Shown: in pieces, positions 44,888-53,566 of the stretch
How positions within the stretch are numbered: the stretch's first letter is position 1
How the letters are laid out: each line of letters opens with the position of its first letter
DNA from: Clostridium sp. D33t1_170424_F3
GTDB lineage: Bacteria > Bacillota > Clostridia > Oscillospirales > Acutalibacteraceae
Assembly: GCF_015667585.1 (NCBI RefSeq)
Contig: NZ_JADPEG010000014.1
Coordinates: 33,082-97,081, forward strand
Direction of reading: 5' to 3'
DNA: 64,000 nt
Made by a program: the position numbers and the translations under genes
Notes under the pieces: generated by a model
Seen by the model: the letters and a program-made list of their open reading frames with translations, nothing else
What the model was told of the DNA's origin: nothing
The model's database searches: none

Positions 44888-47364
44888 TCCACATGCCCCT
44901 TTCTGTTCAGGCCGCCCTTGACATGAAACAGCCGGCGGCGGGCCGGCGCTTCCGGATCGCAGCGGCGGGTGAAGAACCAGTAGAAGCCCAGCAGCAGAAA
45001 GCCGCCCAGACTGACAAATGCGCCGAGCTTCAGTCCCGGCGTTTCATAAGTAAAGCGGATGGTGCTTTCGCCCGCGGGAACGCGCACTGCCATAAAGCCG
45101 ATATTGACCTGCTCGATCTGCGCGGGCTGTCCGTTGACCTGCGCGCTCCAGCCGCCCTCGTACGGCACGCTGAAAAAGACCAGCCGGTCCTTGTCCGCTG
45201 TGATTGCGGCGGTAAAGCCCTGGTTGTCGCGCGTGAAGGAAGAGCAGGACATACTCCGGCGCGCCAGACAGTCGGCATAGTAACCGGATTTTGTATAGGT
45301 AACGGCTTTGGCGTCCTCAAAGTGGTTGAGGATATCGCCGTAGCGCAGAGCCTGCCCGTCGTCCAACACCATGGTTTTGAGCAGAAGCAGGTGCCGGTCG
45401 TCCTGCGGCGTGTTTTCATATTCCTCTCTGGTGATATAACTGTCGTAGCAGAAGCCCATCGGAATATAATACTCGTTTTCCCAGATGTCAAAACCGTTGC
45501 GGGTATCGACAAAGTTCCAGCCGGGCATTTTGGTTTCTTCGTCCTCTTCGAAGGTTTTGCCGGTTTTAACGGGGTCCAGCAGCCAGCGGCACGAAGTGAA
45601 GCCGCGCAGGCCGTAGTATTTGACGTCCGGCCGGGAGGCGACGTCGCGCTGCACGCCGATGGTGGGGTAAAATTCCATCAGAGAGCCGGGCACGATACTG
45701 TGAAAGGCCTGAATGGTGGGAAGCTGGAAAAACATCGCCTGGTTGTCCATGCCGTCGTAGACGTCGATGCGGCTGTTTTCCATGCCCTCCAATTGTAAGT
45801 CCCTGCCGCCGTTGAGCGAGTAGGGCAGCATATGGATGTGGTTGTCTGCGCTCTGCGTTTTCCCCAGTGCGATGAAGTACAGGGAATAGATTACGGTGAT
45901 CACCGCGACGCCGCACATGCAGGTTTTGGCAAACTGCCTGACCCATCCCTTCCAGCGCTTTCGCGGAATAAAGACACGGCCGCGCGCCAGCTCGGCCTGC
46001 CTGCGCAAGCGGAGGTAGGGCAGGTTCCGCAGCAGAATGGTAAGCAGCAGCAGGCTGAGCATGGCAATCGCCACATACGCCCAGAAACGGGAAGGATATG
46101 CTTCCAGACCGATGCTGAAGCTTTCCACCCCGTCCGTTGTCTTGGTCTGGACCATCAGGCCGATGGGAAGGGCAATGCCCATTGTGATGCCGGCGGTCCA
46201 TTTGATCGCGCGCTTCCAGTCGGTTTTTTCGTATTCCAGGGAGGTCAGCGTGGCCAGCGTTATCATCAGCGTGAGCATGTAGAACCAACGCGCGTAGTAG
46301 CTGGAGTTAAAGAGCTGGAACGCGGAGTTTAAAATGGGCACAAACGCCATCAGGAACAGCAGGGGCAGCAGCGTTTTAACCCAGTGCTTGCGTCGGCTCT
46401 GCAGCAGGCCAATCACACCGGTCATGCTGAACAGCGGCAGCCATGCGCCCAGGGAGGCCCATTTTGACTCGGAGTCGGGGGTAAAGTTGGGCCGCGCGGG
46501 GATGTCCGGCGGGAAAAAGAAACATTCCAGGATGTGGATGTAGCGCTGGTTCCATCCGTAGAGCAGAGCGCCCCAGCCGCTGGGCGGATTGTCCACGCGG
46601 GGATTCTGCACGACACAGAGAATCGTCGGGATCAGCAGGACGCAGGAACAGAGTACGCCAAGGACCGACTCGCAGAACAGAAGCAGAAAATCGCGGAGGG
46701 AAATTTTCCAGCTCCTGGTGAGCAGGCGCAGAAAAAAGTAGATCAGGCAGAATACCACCTGTCCCACAAAGAAATAATAGTTGACAAAGCAGCAGGTAAA
46801 GACCATCAGGGAGAAGACGCCGCGCCGTTTCGTGGCCATATACTCGTCAAGCGCCCAGAGCAGCAGAGGGAAGAAGACGATCGCTTCGTGAAAATGGTTG
46901 AAAAAGATGTTATAGACGGAGAACCCGGAAAACGCGTACAGCATGCCGCCCAGCACGGCGTAATCCGGCGTTTTGACGTACCGCTTCAGGTAGATAAACC
47001 CCGTGAGCGACGCACAGCCGAATTTGAGAATCAGCAGCGGCCCCATCAGATAGGGAACGGCCTCGCTGGGGAAGGGAAGCGTCAGCCAGAAGAACGGGCT
47101 TCCCAGCAGATAAAAGGAATAGGAGCCGATAAAATTGGCGCCCAAGTCGGTTGTCCAGCTCCAGCCGGTGTTGCCGCTGCGAATCGCGTCGTGGCACATC
47201 TGGTAAAACGGGACCTGCTGCACGTTAAAGTCGCCGTAGAACAGGAAATGCCCGTTGTCTAAAAGGATAAATGGAAGAAAGAATACAAAGGAAATCCCCA
47301 TGCCGTAGAGCAGGGCTTTCCAATAATAGCCGGAGGCTTTTTCGGAAAAACGCAGTCGCGTCAC
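44884..47364 (-). CDS. YfhO-family membrane glycosyltransferase
   Basis: 826 residues with about 12 membrane segments and a long extracytoplasmic C-terminal domain before a last helix. The first loop holds FYGDFNVQQVPFYQMCHD, with the acidic residue typical of GT-C enzymes, and the C-terminal part reads VFFSVPYEGGWSAQVNGQPA, a YfhO hallmark. Such proteins transfer sugars from undecaprenyl phosphate to wall polymers. First gene of a three-gene operon. Start GTG 47364 follows AGGTGA. An extended -10 TGCTATAAT lies at 47447-47455 on the minus strand. Confidence 0.9.
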   Translation of the reverse strand: MTRLRFSEKASGYYWKALLYGMGISFVFFLPFILLDNGHFLFYGDFNVQQVPFYQMCHDAIRSGNTGWSWTTDLGANFIGSYSFYLLGSPFFWLTLPFPSEAVPYLMGPLLILKFGCASLTGFIYLKRYVKTPDYAVLGGMLYAFSGFSVYNIFFNHFHEAIVFFPLLLWALDEYMATKRRGVFSLMVFTCCFVNYYFFVGQVVFCLIYFFLRLLTRSWKISLRDFLLLFCESVLGVLCSCVLLIPTILCVVQNPRVDNPPSGWGALLYGWNQRYIHILECFFFPPDIPARPNFTPDSESKWASLGAWLPLFSMTGVIGLLQSRRKHWVKTLLPLLFLMAFVPILNSAFQLFNSSYYARWFYMLTLMITLATLTSLEYEKTDWKRAIKWTAGITMGIALPIGLMVQTKTTDGVESFSIGLEAYPSRFWAYVAIAMLSLLLLTILLRNLPYLRLRRQAELARGRVFIPRKRWKGWVRQFAKTCMCGVAVITVIYSLYFIALGKTQSADNHIHMLPYSLNGGRDLQLEGMENSRIDVYDGMDNQAMFFQLPTIQAFHSIVPGSLMEFYPTIGVQRDVASRPDVKYYGLRGFTSCRWLLDPVKTGKTFEEDEETKMPGWNFVDTRNGFDIWENEYYIPMGFCYDSYITREEYENTPQDDRHLLLLKTMVLDDGQALRYGDILNHFEDAKAVTYTKSGYYADCLARRSMSCSSFTRDNQGFTAAITADKDRLVFFSVPYEGGWSAQVNGQPAQIEQVNIGFMAVRVPAGESTIRFTYETPGLKLGAFVSLGGFLLLGFYWFFTRRCDPEAPARRRLFHVKGGLNRKGHVE

Positions 47365-47718
47365 AGAATCACCTGACTTTCATATTTTCACGGCTGATGG
47401 CCGTTTTCTTTTGGGAGAGTGGTAATTTTATCCACAAGATGGTATCATTATAGCACACTCAATCTGCAATTCCTTTTTTAGAACGGAATTTGTTTTCTTA
47501 AAATTTGCAGCCGGAATGATGGAATGGTTACGCAGCTTTCAGAAGTTTCGCTTATTATAGCATATTCATCTGACGGAACAAAGCAAAATATGCGGACGGG
47601 ACCGGCGCGTCAGGGCGCTTACGGTTTCCGAAACCCGCGCGCAGGGATCAACTTTTTGACCTGTTAAAGCATCTAAAGAAAGAATGGGTCCGCCGCGCCG
47701 CGGACAGAGGGAAAGAGG
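47365..47718. other. Divergent intergenic region
   Basis: Carries the extended -10 promoter of the YfhO operon on the minus strand. A plus-strand promoter for the HD-domain gene is not obvious. No gene supported. Confidence 0.45.
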
Positions 47719-48312
47719 ATGTCACATTTTTTTGCCATGTTATCGAGAATGAAATACATTGACCGCTGGGGCCTGATGCGCAATACCCGGCGGGAAAATT
47801 TATGCGAGCACAGCTTTGAAACGGCGGTCATTGCGCATGCGCTCGCCGTTTTGCGCAATGCACGCTTTGGCGGAAGCGTCAGCCCGGAACGCGCCGCCGT
47901 GCTGGCGCTGTTCCACGACGCGCCCGAAATCCTGACGGGCGACCTGCCCACGCCGGTCAAATACTACAACCCGGAGATCCGCGGCGCGTACAGGGAAGTA
48001 GAACTGGCGGCGGAACGCAAGCTGCTGAACATGCTGCCGCAGGATATGTGGCCCGCCTATGCGCCGCTGCTCTGCGAAGGGGAAGAAGAGGCGGCGCTGC
48101 GCAAGCTGGTGAAGGCGGCGGACAAGCTCTCCGCGCTGATCAAATGCGCGGAGGAGCGCGGCATGGGAAATACCGAATTCAGCAAGGCTGAGCTGTCTTT
48201 GCAGCGCGCGGTGCGGGAAATGCATCTGCCGGAAGCGGATTGCTTCCTGGAGGAGTTCTTGCCGTCCTATGCGCTGACGCTGGACGACACCTCGGTGGAA
48301 GTGGGGCCGTAA
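47719..48312 (+). CDS. HD-domain 5'-deoxynucleotidase, YfbR-like
   Basis: 197 residues. Metal-binding HD pattern: HSFETA (His), ALFHDAPEILTGDLPTPVKY (His-Asp and distal Asp-Leu-Pro), and KLVKAADKLSALIKC. This matches YfbR, which removes phosphate from deoxynucleoside monophosphates. Start ATG 47719 follows GAGGGAAAGAGG. Stand-alone gene. Confidence 0.9.
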   Translation: MSHFFAMLSRMKYIDRWGLMRNTRRENLCEHSFETAVIAHALAVLRNARFGGSVSPERAAVLALFHDAPEILTGDLPTPVKYYNPEIRGAYREVELAAERKLLNMLPQDMWPAYAPLLCEGEEEAALRKLVKAADKLSALIKCAEERGMGNTEFSKAELSLQRAVREMHLPEADCFLEEFLPSYALTLDDTSVEVGP

Positions 48313-48604
48313 AAAACGGGAAATAAAAAATAGCTGGGTTTTCCCAGGTCCTGAGTGCTTTTAGATGAACCCGACAGAAAGGAATTTTTTTGTTACGTTC
48401 AAAGGTGAAAAATCTAAATGATTTTCTTAATGTAATAAAAAATTTGTCGTTGTATGAAAGCAAACGGCTTTTTGATTTGTGTTGCCATATAGAGGCGTTT
48501 ATTTTGTTAAATGTCCGCCGGAAAACTGCTGTATGCATCAGACAGATACAAAGAGCGTTGCTTTGCAATTTTAGAATTTTAATAAATAAAATTTTACAGG
48601 AGAA
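48313..48604. other. AT-rich region before LCP gene
   Basis: Much more AT-rich than its surroundings. A 96-codon frame from a TTG near 48390 lacks a proper ribosome binding site and family resemblance, so I do not call it. A CTGGG-TTTT-CCCAG hairpin lies near 48343. Confidence 0.35.
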
Positions 48605-48637
48605 TTGTTTTTTCGCCGGAATCCGGTATACTATACC
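48605..48637 (+). promoter_or_regulatory. LCP gene promoter with palindrome
   Basis: TTGTTT (48605-48610), 16 bp, TATACT (48627-48632). The perfect palindrome GGTATACTATACC (48625-48637) covers the -10 box. Confidence 0.5.
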
Positions 48638-48691
48638 TGTTATACGTGAATTTATCAACGGCCTTCGGGCCGCGATCTAAGGAATGATATT

Positions 48692-49759
48692 GTGAACCAA
48701 ACGACCAAACAAAAGAGAATGCGTCTGATCCGCAACATTGCCGTGCTGGTCCTGAGCGTGATCATGCTGATCGGCGGCGTCGGCTGTGTGTATGTGGATG
48801 TTATGCTCGGACAAATTGGCTATATTGATGATACCAAGCTGTCCAGCTTGCCGAGCATTTCGCTTCCAGCCGATTCCGAAACCAGCAGCACAACGGAAAG
48901 CACCGCCAGCGAGGACCCGATTCTCGGCGAACTCGGTACACTGGGCGGCTTGTACCACGACGACGCGATCACCAATATATTGCTTCTGGGCGTGGACGAT
49001 TACCAGTCGAACGACGTGGGACGCAGCGACAGCATGATGCTGGTTTCCGTGGACAAGCGCCACGAAAAGCTGAAGGTCACCAGCTTCATGCGCGATATGT
49101 ATGTGGCGATCCCCGGCTATAGCAGCAACAAGCTTAATGCGGCGTATCCGCTTGGATATTCAAAAAACGGCGCCGGCGGGGGCGGAGCGCTGGCGGTTTC
49201 TACCATTGAAGCCAATTTCGGTGTGGATATTGACCGATTTGTGCTGGTGAACGACTCGGCGTTTAATGAAATCATTGACAATCTGGGCGGTGTGGAGATC
49301 ACGCTCACCGCGGCGGAGGCCCGTCTGGTCAACCAGTATTCCGGCGATCCGCGCCGCAACCTGAAGGCGGGGACGTTTAACCTCAGCGGTAAGCAGGCGC
49401 ACTACTATTCCCGCATCCGCGCGATCGGCGACGATTTTGAGCGCACGGAGCGCCAGCGCAAGGTGCTCGCCAGCCTGGTTGATAAATTTAAATCGGCGGA
49501 TATCGGTACCATTAACAACGCGCTGTACAAATGCCTTGGCTTGGTGAAAACCAACATGACCAAAGACGAAATTTTGTATCTTGCGGCGAACTCTTTAACC
49601 TACATGAATTATGAGATGCAACAGCACCGCGTACCCGGGGATACGGAATACTACAACGCCAATGTGGCGGTTGGTTCCGTGCTGGTGCCGGACCGCAAAG
49701 CGTGTTCCAAGTCGCTGGCGGCGTTCATCTTTGAAAACGATCTGCCGGAGAAATCATAA
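48692..49759 (+). CDS. LytR-CpsA-Psr (LCP) family wall-polymer ligase
   Basis: 355 residues. One N-terminal membrane segment, a Ser/Thr-rich stalk about 55-75, then the extracytoplasmic LCP domain: ILLLGVDDYQSNDVGRSDSMML, SFMRDMYVAIPG, LNAAYPLG, DNLGGVEITL, and DDFERTERQRKVL with the conserved arginines. It attaches undecaprenyl-linked glycopolymers to peptidoglycan. Start GTG 48692 follows AAGGAA. Thematically linked to the YfhO/CsbB-like operon nearby. Confidence 0.93.
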   Translation: MNQTTKQKRMRLIRNIAVLVLSVIMLIGGVGCVYVDVMLGQIGYIDDTKLSSLPSISLPADSETSSTTESTASEDPILGELGTLGGLYHDDAITNILLLGVDDYQSNDVGRSDSMMLVSVDKRHEKLKVTSFMRDMYVAIPGYSSNKLNAAYPLGYSKNGAGGGGALAVSTIEANFGVDIDRFVLVNDSAFNEIIDNLGGVEITLTAAEARLVNQYSGDPRRNLKAGTFNLSGKQAHYYSRIRAIGDDFERTERQRKVLASLVDKFKSADIGTINNALYKCLGLVKTNMTKDEILYLAANSLTYMNYEMQQHRVPGDTEYYNANVAVGSVLVPDRKACSKSLAAFIFENDLPEKS

Positions 49760-49771
49760 AAAACGAAAAGA

Positions 49772-49809
49772 AAAAGGATTTGAGATCAAACGGTCTCAAA
49801 TCCTTTTTA
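49772..49809 (+). terminator. Terminator after LCP gene
   Basis: 14-bp stem AAAAGGATTTGAGA / TCTCAAATCCTTTT, then TATATT. Confidence 0.85.
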
Positions 49810-49910
49810 TATTGCTCCGTTTGGCGGTGTACTTAATATTAAGAAAGAAAACAGATCCCAAACACACAAAGCCGTTGATACGCGGCAGCGTGATGTTGAG
49901 ACAGGGACGT

Positions 49911-49939
49911 TTGACTTTTGCACAGGCCGATATTAGAAT
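49911..49939 (+). promoter_or_regulatory. Promoter of GNAT gene
   Basis: TTGACT (49911-49916), 17 bp, TAGAAT (49934-49939). Confidence 0.65.
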
Positions 49940-49990
49940 AAAAGAAAACAAATTTGCGGACCTGATCAACAGACGCTGTGGAGGATTACC

Positions 49991-50602
49991 TTGAAAATAG
50001 AGATAAAAGAGCTGAAAAAATCGGATGTTCCAAAGGCGATTCAATTTGCGATAACCGGGATGCATTTTAACTGGTATCTGGACAGTAAATTTTTACTGAA
50101 CCTCTATGGAAGATATTTCTGGTATTTGGAGATCACCCGCGCCACGCAGGTGCTTGCGGCATATGTGGACGATCAATTCACAGGCGTACTGCTCGCGGAA
50201 ATGAAAGGCGAGAAGAAAACGCAGCCGTCTTTCTGGAAGCTGCGCTATGTCAAACTGTTTGATGCGCTGCAGCGCGCTTTTTTTAAAGGCGGTGCGGGCG
50301 TATACGATAAAACCAACAAGGCCATGCTTGCGGAATATCTGAAAAATCATTCACCCGATGGGGAGCTGGTCTTTTTGGCCGCTGACCCGGATAGGAAAGT
50401 CAAAGGGATTGGAAGCGCGCTGCTCTCCGAGTTTGCGCGCAGAGAGAAAGGCAAAACGATTTATCTGTTTACAGATGACGCCTGCACTTACCAGTTTTAT
50501 GAACACAGAGGCTTTGAACGCTCGTGTCAAACAGATATCGTCCTCGATATGGGCAAGAAACAGGTTCCATTAAAATGCTTTATTTACAGCAAGACGCTGT
50601 AA
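49991..50602 (+). CDS. GNAT-family N-acetyltransferase
   Basis: 203 residues. C-terminal half has the acetyl-CoA site: LVFLAADPDRKVKGIGSALL, then TIYLFTDDACTYQFYEHRGFE. Substrate unknown. Start is TTG 49991, six bases after GGAGG; no better ATG exists before the conserved fold. Transcribed from its own promoter and followed 46 bases later by the TVP38 gene, perhaps the same message. Confidence 0.88.
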   Translation: MKIEIKELKKSDVPKAIQFAITGMHFNWYLDSKFLLNLYGRYFWYLEITRATQVLAAYVDDQFTGVLLAEMKGEKKTQPSFWKLRYVKLFDALQRAFFKGGAGVYDKTNKAMLAEYLKNHSPDGELVFLAADPDRKVKGIGSALLSEFARREKGKTIYLFTDDACTYQFYEHRGFERSCQTDIVLDMGKKQVPLKCFIYSKTL

Positions 50603-50648
50603 TGACAAATTCGGGTTGAATGGATAAAACAGGGAAGGGGGAACGCCT

Positions 50649-51356
50649 GTGACACCGCGGAAAGAAACAAAAGAGACTACGACTGTGCAGGAAAAAGTGC
50701 TGGGCACGGCCATTCTGGCGGCGGCGACGGCGCTCTTTGTGGCTTTTACCGTATTCCTGGGCCGTCCCCTTCTGGAGATGGCGCAAAACCCGGAGGCCAT
50801 GGAGACCTTTTTGGCAGAATGGGGCGCGCTGGGCCGGTTGGTCTTCATCGGCGTCCAGATGCTGCAGAGCCTGCTGCCCATTCCGCTGGAGCTGACCACC
50901 GTGGTGGGCGGCTATGTATTCGGTCCGGTGGAAGGCACGCTGCTGACTATGTGTGCGGTGCTGCTGTCCACCACGCTGATTTTCCACATCACCAAACGGT
51001 GGGGCGCCAAGCTGCTGAATCTGTTCTTCCCGCCTTCCCGGCAGGAGAAGCTGCGGATTTTCCGCAATCCCAGGCTGCGGAACGCGCTGACCTGGGTGAT
51101 TTTTTTGATTCCCGGCACACCCAAGCGCCTGTTTGTCTTTTCCGCGGGCCTGGTCCCGCAGAGCTTCGGCAGGTTCCTGCTGATTTCCACCGCTGCGCGC
51201 CTGCCCACGATTGTCGCCTGCAATTTTGGCGGCCATGCAATCGGAGAGGGACAATACGAACAGGCGATTACAATACTGGTTATACTAATCGTATTGAGCG
51301 CCGTGGGCGCGTTTGTCTATTGGGCGGTCAGCCGGCGGAAAAAAGACCGCTCATGA
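50649..51356 (+). CDS. TVP38/TMEM64 (DedA-like) membrane protein
   Basis: 235 residues, five or six membrane segments. Family core visible: LPIPLELTTVVGGYVFGPVEGTLLTM and the second re-entrant region FLIPGTPKRLFVFSAGL. Members are linked to lipid scrambling or undecaprenyl phosphate translocation. Start GTG 50649 follows GGGGG. Its stop overlaps by six bases the stop of the convergent 89-residue gene. Confidence 0.88.
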   Translation: MTPRKETKETTTVQEKVLGTAILAAATALFVAFTVFLGRPLLEMAQNPEAMETFLAEWGALGRLVFIGVQMLQSLLPIPLELTTVVGGYVFGPVEGTLLTMCAVLLSTTLIFHITKRWGAKLLNLFFPPSRQEKLRIFRNPRLRNALTWVIFLIPGTPKRLFVFSAGLVPQSFGRFLLISTAARLPTIVACNFGGHAIGEGQYEQAITILVILIVLSAVGAFVYWAVSRRKKDRS

Positions 51357-51620
51357 CGGGTACAGGATACGGGAAATCTTGTCCGCATCCTTTTTCAGGA
51401 CGTAGACGTAATACATGGCGGGAATCTGTAACGGAGACGGTTCTCCGCTGAACCGCTGGCGGCTGGTGGAATCCCCCGGCAGAGGGGCAGTGATCGCGCG
51501 GGGAGCCTTGACCTGATTTTTATATGGAATATGATGTTCCCGCAGGGCGTTGCACAGCCGGGCGCTTTCCTCACAGGAAGCGCCGCTGTAAACAAGCTTC
51601 CATCTCCAGAATAACAGCAT
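51351..51620 (-). CDS. Small DUF2007-like protein
   Basis: 89 residues. LVYSGASCEESARLCNALREHHIPYKNQV, followed after a loop by YYVYVLKKDADKISRIL, gives the beta-alpha-beta plus beta-alpha pattern of small DUF2007-like (putative signal-transducing) domains. RBS GGAGGG lies six bases upstream. The first residues are hydrophobic. Function unknown. Confidence 0.65.
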   Translation of the reverse strand: MLLFWRWKLVYSGASCEESARLCNALREHHIPYKNQVKAPRAITAPLPGDSTSRQRFSGEPSPLQIPAMYYVYVLKKDADKISRILYPS

Positions 51621-51732
51621 GAGAATCCCTCCGCTCTTTTTTCTTCATCATAGCGCCGTACAAATTCTTTGTCAACAATTTGTACGGTTGTTTAAGCGGG
51701 GATGAAAAAGTTTCTCATAAAGGGTGAAAAGA

Positions 51733-52020
51733 ATGCTACAGAACCAGGCTGACGTAAGGGAGATCAATATACATGGCATGACGGCGGGCGACGCAAAACG
51801 CCGCCTGGAGCAGTTTCTGACGAAGCTGCCAAGCGGCGTTTCAGAGGTCGTGGTCATCCACGGGTACAATGGCGGAAAGGTCCTGCAGGAAATGGTGCGC
51901 CGCCGGCTGAAGCATCCGCGCGTGCGGGCCAAGCTGCTCAGTCTGAATCCGGGAGAAACGCATCTGCTCATACGGGACGTACCGGCGCGTCCCCGTCATT
52001 GTAACCGTGTGAACGAATAA
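51733..52020 (+). CDS. Stand-alone Smr-domain protein
   Basis: 95 residues. INIHGMTAGDAKRRLEQFL, then VVVIHGYNGGKVLQEMVRRRL, is the Smr fold (DxH and HGxxG motifs). Smr domains of MutS2 and related proteins cleave nucleic acids, including mRNA on collided ribosomes. ATG 51733 is preferred over GTG 51724, given AAAGGG upstream. Its 3' end overlaps by 25 bases the convergent sigma-like gene. Confidence 0.85.
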   Translation: MLQNQADVREINIHGMTAGDAKRRLEQFLTKLPSGVSEVVVIHGYNGGKVLQEMVRRRLKHPRVRAKLLSLNPGETHLLIRDVPARPRHCNRVNE

Positions 52021-52295
52021 CGCATCACACGCTGCAGCCGTTCCCGCCCTTTTTTGATATGTTTGGACACAGTCCCCGCGGTCAGACCCAGGGTTTCCGC
52101 CACCTCGTTGACGCTTTTACAGTCAAAGTAGCGCAGTGTGATGCAGGTGCGCTGGCGTTCGGTCAACTCCCCCTCGATTGCGTTATGTAAGGTTTGCAGT
52201 ATCCGGCGGTATTCCGTATCGGCTTCTTCGCCGCTCCGCGGCGCGACAAGCCTGTCCCCGAAGAGGTCGAGGCTCAAATTGGACTTCCGTCTCAT
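51996..52295 (-). CDS. Sigma-region-4-only regulator
   Basis: 99 residues. LTERQRTCITLRYFDCKSVNEVAETLGLTAGTVSKHIKKGRERLQR is a sigma-70 region 4 helix-turn-helix; regions 2 and 3 are absent. It starts with a four-base ATGA overlap on the preceding 67-residue gene. Similar truncated sigma-like proteins act in phage and mobile-element control (ArpU-like) or as sigma helpers. Which applies is unknown. Confidence 0.82.
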   Translation of the reverse strand: MRRKSNLSLDLFGDRLVAPRSGEEADTEYRRILQTLHNAIEGELTERQRTCITLRYFDCKSVNEVAETLGLTAGTVSKHIKKGRERLQRVMRYSFTRLQ

Positions 52296-52495
52296 CGTCT
52301 TCCTCCGTTCTCAATCAGAAACCGCCCGGTGTGCAGGCAGTCCAGATACATGGCGTACAGCAGTGCGATGCGCGCGCTGTACGCATCGGTTTGGGAATCG
52401 TCTTTCTGTTTGGCTTCCCGCCGGAGAGTGCGGACACGGTCCCGCAATCGCTCCGCTTCCTGCAAATAGGCGGTCCCCCAGTCAATATAGTTCAT
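52292..52495 (-). CDS. Small partner protein of the sigma-like regulator
   Basis: 67 residues beginning MNYIDWGTAYLQEAERLRDR, then a basic helix and ALLYAMYLDCLHTGRFL. All helical, no recognised domain. RBS AGGAGA precedes the start, and the stop overlaps the start of the sigma-like gene. First gene of the operon. The pairing suggests a co-regulator or anti-sigma-type partner, but this is inference. Confidence 0.75.
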   Translation of the reverse strand: MNYIDWGTAYLQEAERLRDRVRTLRREAKQKDDSQTDAYSARIALLYAMYLDCLHTGRFLIENGGRR

Positions 52496-52514
52496 GGTGT
52501 GTTCTCCTAATAGT

Positions 52515-52537
52515 ATCTTTATAAGATATGATATCTT
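52515..52537. promoter_or_regulatory. Nested palindromes at sigma-like operon start
   Basis: AAGATATGATATCTT (52523-52537), perfect 7-1-7, overlapping ATCTT-TAT-AAGAT (52515-52527). Sits just downstream of the -10 box, a classic operator position. Confidence 0.55.
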
Positions 52538-52538
52538 T

Positions 52539-52567
52539 ATGTTAACACTGCGGGTGAAAAATGTCAA
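52539..52567 (-). promoter_or_regulatory. Promoter of the sigma-like operon
   Basis: Minus strand TTGACA (52562-52567), 17 bp, TAACAT (52539-52544). Confidence 0.7.
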
Positions 52568-52610
52568 CCTTGAGGTGAACAAATGTTTCCAAAAAATTTT
52601 GAAAACCCCC

Positions 52611-52639
52611 TTGACAAAATGCAAAAGAGTGCGTATACT
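52611..52639 (+). promoter_or_regulatory. Consensus promoter of candidate small RNA
   Basis: TTGACA (52611-52616), 17 bp, TATACT (52634-52639). It reads away from the divergent sigma-like operon. Confidence 0.8.
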
Positions 52640-52645
52640 ATAGTA

Positions 52646-52785
52646 CAGAGTTACAGGACAGAACAATCGTAAGTTTGCGCGATATATTTGAATAAGCGCC
52701 ATGCACTTTGCATACTGTCAGGATTGACAGTCGGGTCCGTAAATTCCAGCCATTGAAGAGCAATCTTCAATGGCTTTTTTATTTT
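52646..52785 (+). ncRNA. Candidate small RNA, about 140 nt
   Basis: Bounded by a consensus promoter and an intrinsic terminator (52748-52780: AGCCATTGAAGA, loop GCAA, TCTTCAATGGCT, then T-run), with no ORF having a ribosome binding site inside. Internal hairpins: GCGC/GCGC about 52678-52700, AUGCA-CUU-UGCAU, and CUGUCA-GGAU-UGACAG. It matches no RNA family I can name. Confidence 0.6.
52748..52780 (+). terminator. Terminator of the candidate small RNA
   Basis: 12-bp perfect stem, tetraloop GCAA, TTTTTT tail. Confidence 0.9.
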
Positions 52786-53072
52786 AGCATATAAAAAATG
52801 CCCCGGATTACACCGGAGCGTCATAGGGAAGCAAACCATTGATTGGTCACGGTATCGCAATTGGCAGAATGCTGAATGTTTGGCAGTATATAAACGCTAC
52901 CCCTGCTCTCTGCGGGAGAAGCGTTTATACACTGTCAGTCTTTATGTATAAAAATATGGTATAATACCGGCTCTTTTACGTGAATAATTTTCACGGGATC
53001 ATTGTGGGCGTCGGTATTCGAAACCATTCAAATGCTGTTGCGGCGGGTATTAACGGAAAAACCTTTGTACCG
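52786..53072. other. Intergenic region with one long hairpin
   Basis: TATAAACGCT (52890-52899) pairs with AGCGTTTATA (52923-52932) around a loop that can itself fold. No T-run on either side. A TATAAT-like box follows at 52965. No gene. Confidence 0.4.
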
Positions 53073-53504
53073 CTATTGGATCTCACGTAACGCCGCAAAT
53101 AAATCCCGGGTTTTTTGGCTGTCATTGAAACTGATATATAGATCGACGTCGCTGTTTCGCTCGATAAATAGGGTGGGCGATGAATCCGCATTGACAAAGA
53201 GTTTATGTTTTCCTAAACTTGCTGATTCGAAATTCCCTTTTAGTGTGCTTCCAATGCCGCCAAAACCGTTGGTTCTTCTGCCAATACCGATTTCCCGCAT
53301 GCTTTTTTCAATCAGAGTCAGATTCTTCACATCGGCAAAATCAATTTTCATGCCATACATGCCTTGAATCTGGATCTGTTGATCGGCCAGTTGAATATCC
53401 GGTTCTTTGATGCCGAAGAATAACAGGATCGCGCAGACGGCAAGAATGATGATGGTGAGAACTGGCTTGATATCGGTCCATATCCATTTTCTCTTTTCGT
53501 TCAT
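53073..53504 (-). CDS. Membrane-anchored bacterial PH-domain protein
   Basis: 143 residues. One membrane segment (VLTIIILAVCAILLFFGI), then a beta-rich domain with IQIQGMYGMKIDFADVKNL, RRTNGFGGIGSTLKGNF and LYISFNDSQKTRDLF, the pattern of small bacterial PH-domain proteins found with DUF3784-like membrane parts. RBS GGAGG lies nine bases upstream. Function unknown. Confidence 0.75.
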   Translation of the reverse strand: MNEKRKWIWTDIKPVLTIIILAVCAILLFFGIKEPDIQLADQQIQIQGMYGMKIDFADVKNLTLIEKSMREIGIGRRTNGFGGIGSTLKGNFESASLGKHKLFVNADSSPTLFIERNSDVDLYISFNDSQKTRDLFAALREIQ

Positions 53505-53566
53505 ATGTTTTATCCTCCGGTTTGTTGTTTTGGGTGGCGTGGTATGCGTTTTTTGTCATCGGCAAA

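Noticed and set aside
48390..48680. 96-codon frame with TTG start before the LCP gene
   Set aside because: Very AT-rich, no ribosome binding site at proper spacing, no recognisable domain, and it overlaps the LCP promoter.
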